NCBI GenBank assembly: GCA_021773115.1
Contig: JAJFKS010000003.1
Span: 248,001 to 312,000 of the forward strand
DNA from: Woeseiaceae bacterium
Lineage (GTDB): Bacteria; Pseudomonadota; Gammaproteobacteria; Steroidobacterales; Woeseiaceae
Direction: 5' to 3'
DNA: 64,000 nucleotides
The notes beneath the pieces were generated by a model, which was not told the origin of the DNA, did no database searches, and was given only the letters and a program-made list of their open reading frames with translations. A program made the position numbers and the translations under genes. This document shows, in pieces, positions 61,128 to 64,000 of the stretch (positions are counted from its first letter, which is position 1; each line of letters opens with the position of its first letter).

Positions 61128-63632
61128 GTGCCCGGAAGAGACAAACTCGCCGCAGATAAGCAACCACTAGTGCCAGCGACACCCAGACTCGAGATGAATG
61201 CCGACGGCATCCTCGATGATTTTGCCCGCTACTATGGACACATGCTCGGCCAGCGAGCGGAACAGGATCCTTCGCCATTTGTATACAAGGCGCTGGTGTT
61301 CACAACGCGAGATCGCCTGTTAGAGCGCTGGAAGCGAACCAACGCAACGCTCAGGGAATCCGATTGCCGGCGCGTCAGCTATTTGTCGCTTGAGTTTCTG
61401 ATCGGTCGATTACTACGAAATGCGCTGCTCAATCTTGATATCGATGAAAGTGCCAGAACAGCCCTGGAAAAAGTCGGTCTCGACCTTGAGGACGTCTCCG
61501 AATTTGAACACGATGCCGGTCTTGGCAATGGTGGCCTCGGCCGACTCGCGGCCTGTTTTATGGACAGTTGTGCAACGCTCCGCCTCCCTGTGCTGGGTTA
61601 CGGCTTACGCTACCGCTACGGCATGTTTCACCAGCGCATCGAAAACGGCTACCAGGTTGAGGCCCCCGACCCGTGGCTGCGTGACGGCTTTCCCTGGGAG
61701 GTCCGGCGCCATGAATTCGCACAGGTCATACGATTTGGCGGCAGCAGTGAGCCTTACCACGACGAAAGCGGTCGGCTCCGGCACCGACTGGTCGCGACTC
61801 ATGATATTTTGGCAATACCGTTCGACGTACCGATTCCGGGATACCACAATAATGTTGTCAACACATTGCGCCTGTGGTCATCAGCGGCAACCGACGAATT
61901 TGATCTCGAAGAATTCAATTCCGGTGATTATTCCGAGGCGGTCGCTGCCAAGAATGCCGCAGAAAACATCACGATGGTCTTGTACCCGAATGCCGTTACC
62001 GAAACCGGCCGGGAACTTCGTTTGCGCCAGCAGTATTTACTCGCGTCCGCGAGCCTGCAGGATGTCGTTCGAGACTGGCATGAACGGCACGGCAACGATT
62101 TTAGCGAGTTTGCGGCCAGGAATTGCTTTCAGCTGAATGACACACACCCAGCCGTTGCGGTACCGGAGCTGATGCGAATTCTTGTCGATGAGCATGCTAT
62201 CGAGTGGGATGATGCGTGGGAGATTACCCGGCAGACGATGGCTTACACCAATCACACCTTGCTGCCAGAGGCACTGGAGGTGTGGACAGAATCGCTGTTT
62301 GCCCGCTTATTGCCACGCGTGCTGCAAATCATTCACGAAATCAACGATCGCTTTATTGTAGAGCTCGGCGAACGTTGGCCGGATGACGATGACAGAGTAC
62401 GGCGGATGTCATTGATCGGTAACGGGCACGAGTCCGTAGTGCGTATGGCGTACCTGGCGATCGTTGGTAGTTATTCGATCAACGGTGTTGCGGCATTGCA
62501 TTCAAAGCTATTGCAAAACGGGCTATTCAACGACTTTTACCAAATGTGGCCAGAACGTTTCAACAACAAGACCAACGGCGTTACGCAGCGACGCTGGCTT
62601 GCCGCCTGCAATCCTGCCCTGTCAGAATTGATCGACTCGAAGCTCGGCGATGCATGGGTAAGCAATCTCGATGAACTTCAAGGGCTCGTCGAGTTCGCCG
62701 ATGACGCCGCGTTTCAGCGTGACTGGCAAGCGGTAAAATTTGCCAACAAGCAGCGTCTTACGAGCATGGTTGAGGAACGTTGTGGCCTCGCGCTCGATCC
62801 GGCAATGTTATTCGATATCCAGGTCAAACGGATTCATGAATACAAACGGCAGTTATTGAATGTATTGCACGCTGTTCACCTGTACGATCGCATTCGCCGC
62901 GGCGACGGCGCAGGACTGGTGCCGCGCGCAATAATCATCGGTGGTAAGGCAGCGCCTGGCTACGATATGGCAAAGGGTATTATTAAATGCATCAACAGTG
63001 TTGCCCAAGTCATCAACAAGAGTCCGCTCACTGCAGGCAGACTTCGACTGCTGTTCCTGCCCGATTACAATGTTTCTGCGATGGAGGTAATTTGTCCGGC
63101 GGCCGAATTGTCGGAACAGATTTCGACAGCTGGTAAGGAGGCATCCGGTACCGGCAACATGAAGTTCATGATGAATGGTGCTTTGACGATCGGCACTCTT
63201 GATGGCGCGAACGTCGAAATTCGTGATGCTGTCGGCGAGGATAACTTTTTTCTGTTCGGCAATACGGTCGAGGACATCGGAACGCTCAGGCCAAGTTATG
63301 ATCCGGAGTCGATTATCGCCGCTGACGCCGACTTCTCGCGAGTGATTAATCTGTTTGACGACGGACATTTTGACGGTACAGAACGTGGTGTGCACGCGCA
63401 CGTCATTGGCGCGATCCGCAGTCCCCATGACCAATGGATGACCGCCGCGGACTTCCGCAGTTTTGTTGATACACAACAACGGGTCAATGAATCGTACAAA
63501 GACACAGCGCACTGGACCCACATGAGCATTCTCAATACGGCAACAAGCGGCCGATTTTCAACCGACCGTACGATGCAGGACTACAACCGCGATATTTGGC
63601 ACACAGAACCGCTCGATCCCGAGCCGCTATGA
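61128..63632 (+). CDS. glgP: Glycogen/maltodextrin phosphorylase
   Basis: An 834-residue GT35 phosphorylase that releases glucose 1-phosphate from alpha-1,4-glucan ends. It starts at GTG with GGAG 9 bases upstream. NGGLGRLAACFMDS, the KRIHEYKRQLLN motif with the glucan cleft and KEASGTGNMKFMMNGALTIG with the pyridoxal-phosphate lysine K679 are all present. The N-terminal phosphorylation and AMP sites of the muscle enzyme are not evident. Its stop overlaps the glgX start by 4 bases (ATGA), so breakdown genes are co-translated with each other and lie in the same cluster as the synthesis genes. Confidence 0.96.
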   Translation: MPGRDKLAADKQPLVPATPRLEMNADGILDDFARYYGHMLGQRAEQDPSPFVYKALVFTTRDRLLERWKRTNATLRESDCRRVSYLSLEFLIGRLLRNALLNLDIDESARTALEKVGLDLEDVSEFEHDAGLGNGGLGRLAACFMDSCATLRLPVLGYGLRYRYGMFHQRIENGYQVEAPDPWLRDGFPWEVRRHEFAQVIRFGGSSEPYHDESGRLRHRLVATHDILAIPFDVPIPGYHNNVVNTLRLWSSAATDEFDLEEFNSGDYSEAVAAKNAAENITMVLYPNAVTETGRELRLRQQYLLASASLQDVVRDWHERHGNDFSEFAARNCFQLNDTHPAVAVPELMRILVDEHAIEWDDAWEITRQTMAYTNHTLLPEALEVWTESLFARLLPRVLQIIHEINDRFIVELGERWPDDDDRVRRMSLIGNGHESVVRMAYLAIVGSYSINGVAALHSKLLQNGLFNDFYQMWPERFNNKTNGVTQRRWLAACNPALSELIDSKLGDAWVSNLDELQGLVEFADDAAFQRDWQAVKFANKQRLTSMVEERCGLALDPAMLFDIQVKRIHEYKRQLLNVLHAVHLYDRIRRGDGAGLVPRAIIIGGKAAPGYDMAKGIIKCINSVAQVINKSPLTAGRLRLLFLPDYNVSAMEVICPAAELSEQISTAGKEASGTGNMKFMMNGALTIGTLDGANVEIRDAVGEDNFFLFGNTVEDIGTLRPSYDPESIIAADADFSRVINLFDDGHFDGTERGVHAHVIGAIRSPHDQWMTAADFRSFVDTQQRVNESYKDTAHWTHMSILNTATSGRFSTDRTMQDYNRDIWHTEPLDPEPL

Positions 63633-64000
63633 CCGACGTTCAGGATGCAATGACTCTCGGTGCGAACTGGGATGGTACCGGCGTGAGTTTCGCACTGCAT
63701 GCGGCGGGCGCGAGTAGCGTCGAACTTTGCCTGTTTGATACGGCAGGCCAGCTGCACAGCTGCAGCGACTTACCGAATTGTGACAACGGCATTTTTCACG
63801 GTTATTTGCCTGGCTGCCAGCCCGGCCAGCATTATGGCTACCGCGTGCACGGGACGTATGACCCATCGGCCGGGCTTTTCTACAACCCCAGTAAATTGCT
63901 AATCGACCCTTACGCACGCTTGCTCAGTGGCCCGGTCATCTGGTCCGACGCCGTCTATGGCCACGACCTCTCGCTTGACCCAAAGCAAGCCATGCGCCGT
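63629..64000 (+). CDS. glgX: Glycogen debranching enzyme GlgX, N-terminal part (runs off window)
   Basis: The ATG at 63629 overlaps the glgP stop and the frame stays open to the right edge, giving the first 124 residues. The CBM48-type N-domain reads LGANWDGTGVSFALHAAGAS, VELCLFD, GYLPGCQPGQHYGYRVHGTYDPS, FYNPSKLLIDPYARLLSG, which is the recognisable start of GlgX/isoamylase-type debranching enzymes. It removes alpha-1,6 branches shortened by the phosphorylase. The catalytic barrel is beyond the window. The TreX-like name is an alternative. Confidence 0.9.
   Translation, partial: MTDVQDAMTLGANWDGTGVSFALHAAGASSVELCLFDTAGQLHSCSDLPNCDNGIFHGYLPGCQPGQHYGYRVHGTYDPSAGLFYNPSKLLIDPYARLLSGPVIWSDAVYGHDLSLDPKQAMRR

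Noticed and set aside
1-64000. tRNA or rRNA genes, CRISPR arrays, IS elements, prophage or integrase genes
   Set aside because: None was recognised on reading both strands; no repeat-spacer pattern, transposase motif or tRNA-like ending was seen. A dedicated scan (tRNAscan, CRISPR finder) was not possible.

Overview
The window looks like part of the chromosome of a free-living, probably marine, gammaproteobacterium. The evidence is the gene content: a Na+-pumping oxaloacetate decarboxylase, many lipoprotein-anchored peptidases, a PL6 alginate lyase locus and a beta-oxidation island. A family such as Woeseiaceae would fit, but that is only a guess. Genes are densely packed, with ATGA/GTGA overlaps and several convergent pairs whose stop codons overlap. 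I saw no rRNA or tRNA gene, no insertion sequence, no CRISPR array and no replication origin. The only gene remnant is a short FAD-oxidoreductase fragment near 18.9 kb.

Layout. 0-6 kb: end of a metallo-beta-lactamase-fold hydrolase and an M20 peptidase on the plus strand, facing an oadG-oadA-oadB operon with a trailing family 2 glycosyltransferase. 6-16 kb: mostly single genes, including a lipase-like lipoprotein, a DUF4124 protein with a duplicated repeat, an M1 aminopeptidase, a HupE-like membrane protein, an M3 peptidase, ApbE, an SlyD-like FKBP, ribokinase and a YeiH transporter. 16-27.4 kb: aldehyde dehydrogenase, an exported amidohydrolase and a minus-strand fatty-acid degradation island (acyl-CoA dehydrogenase, FadD, GST, quinone oxidoreductase, thiolase, two SDRs). 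27.5-32 kb: MocA-like and XdhC proteins, a DUF885 lipoprotein and an unrecognised exported protein. 32-37.6 kb: an alginate/uronate locus (GntR regulator, PL6 lyase, hexuronate-type MFS transporter, SDR) with recognisable promoters that share an operator-like motif. 37.8-41.9 kb: c-type cytochrome lipoprotein, a GlpQ plus OPA-family transporter pair, an OsmC protein and a small exported protein. 42-46 kb: an MscS-like channel, a soluble MgtE-like sensor, full-length MgtE and a membrane-anchored MDR reductase in one tightly overlapped operon.

46-64 kb is the most unusual part. A complete glycogen pathway (glgA, glgC, glgB, glgP, start of glgX) is interleaved with six different ATP-grasp ligases. 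They comprise three paralogues with one shared architecture, one more diverged ligase, one PGM1-type peptide ligase and one PurD-like ligase. An S51-peptidase-like protein and an alpha/beta esterase with an N-terminal E-set-like domain accompany them. Glycogen synthase is joined by stop/start overlaps to an ATP-grasp ligase and the PGM1-like ligase, so carbon storage and an unknown amide- or peptide-forming pathway appear to be co-expressed. No ribosomal precursor peptide and no Mur-ligase-type cyanophycin synthetase was found. The product is unknown to me, and this cluster is the best candidate here for an undescribed system.

Start codons were chosen from signal peptides, Shine-Dalgarno sites and family N-termini as described per gene. 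Family assignments rest on motifs recalled from knowledge of those families. No database search was run.
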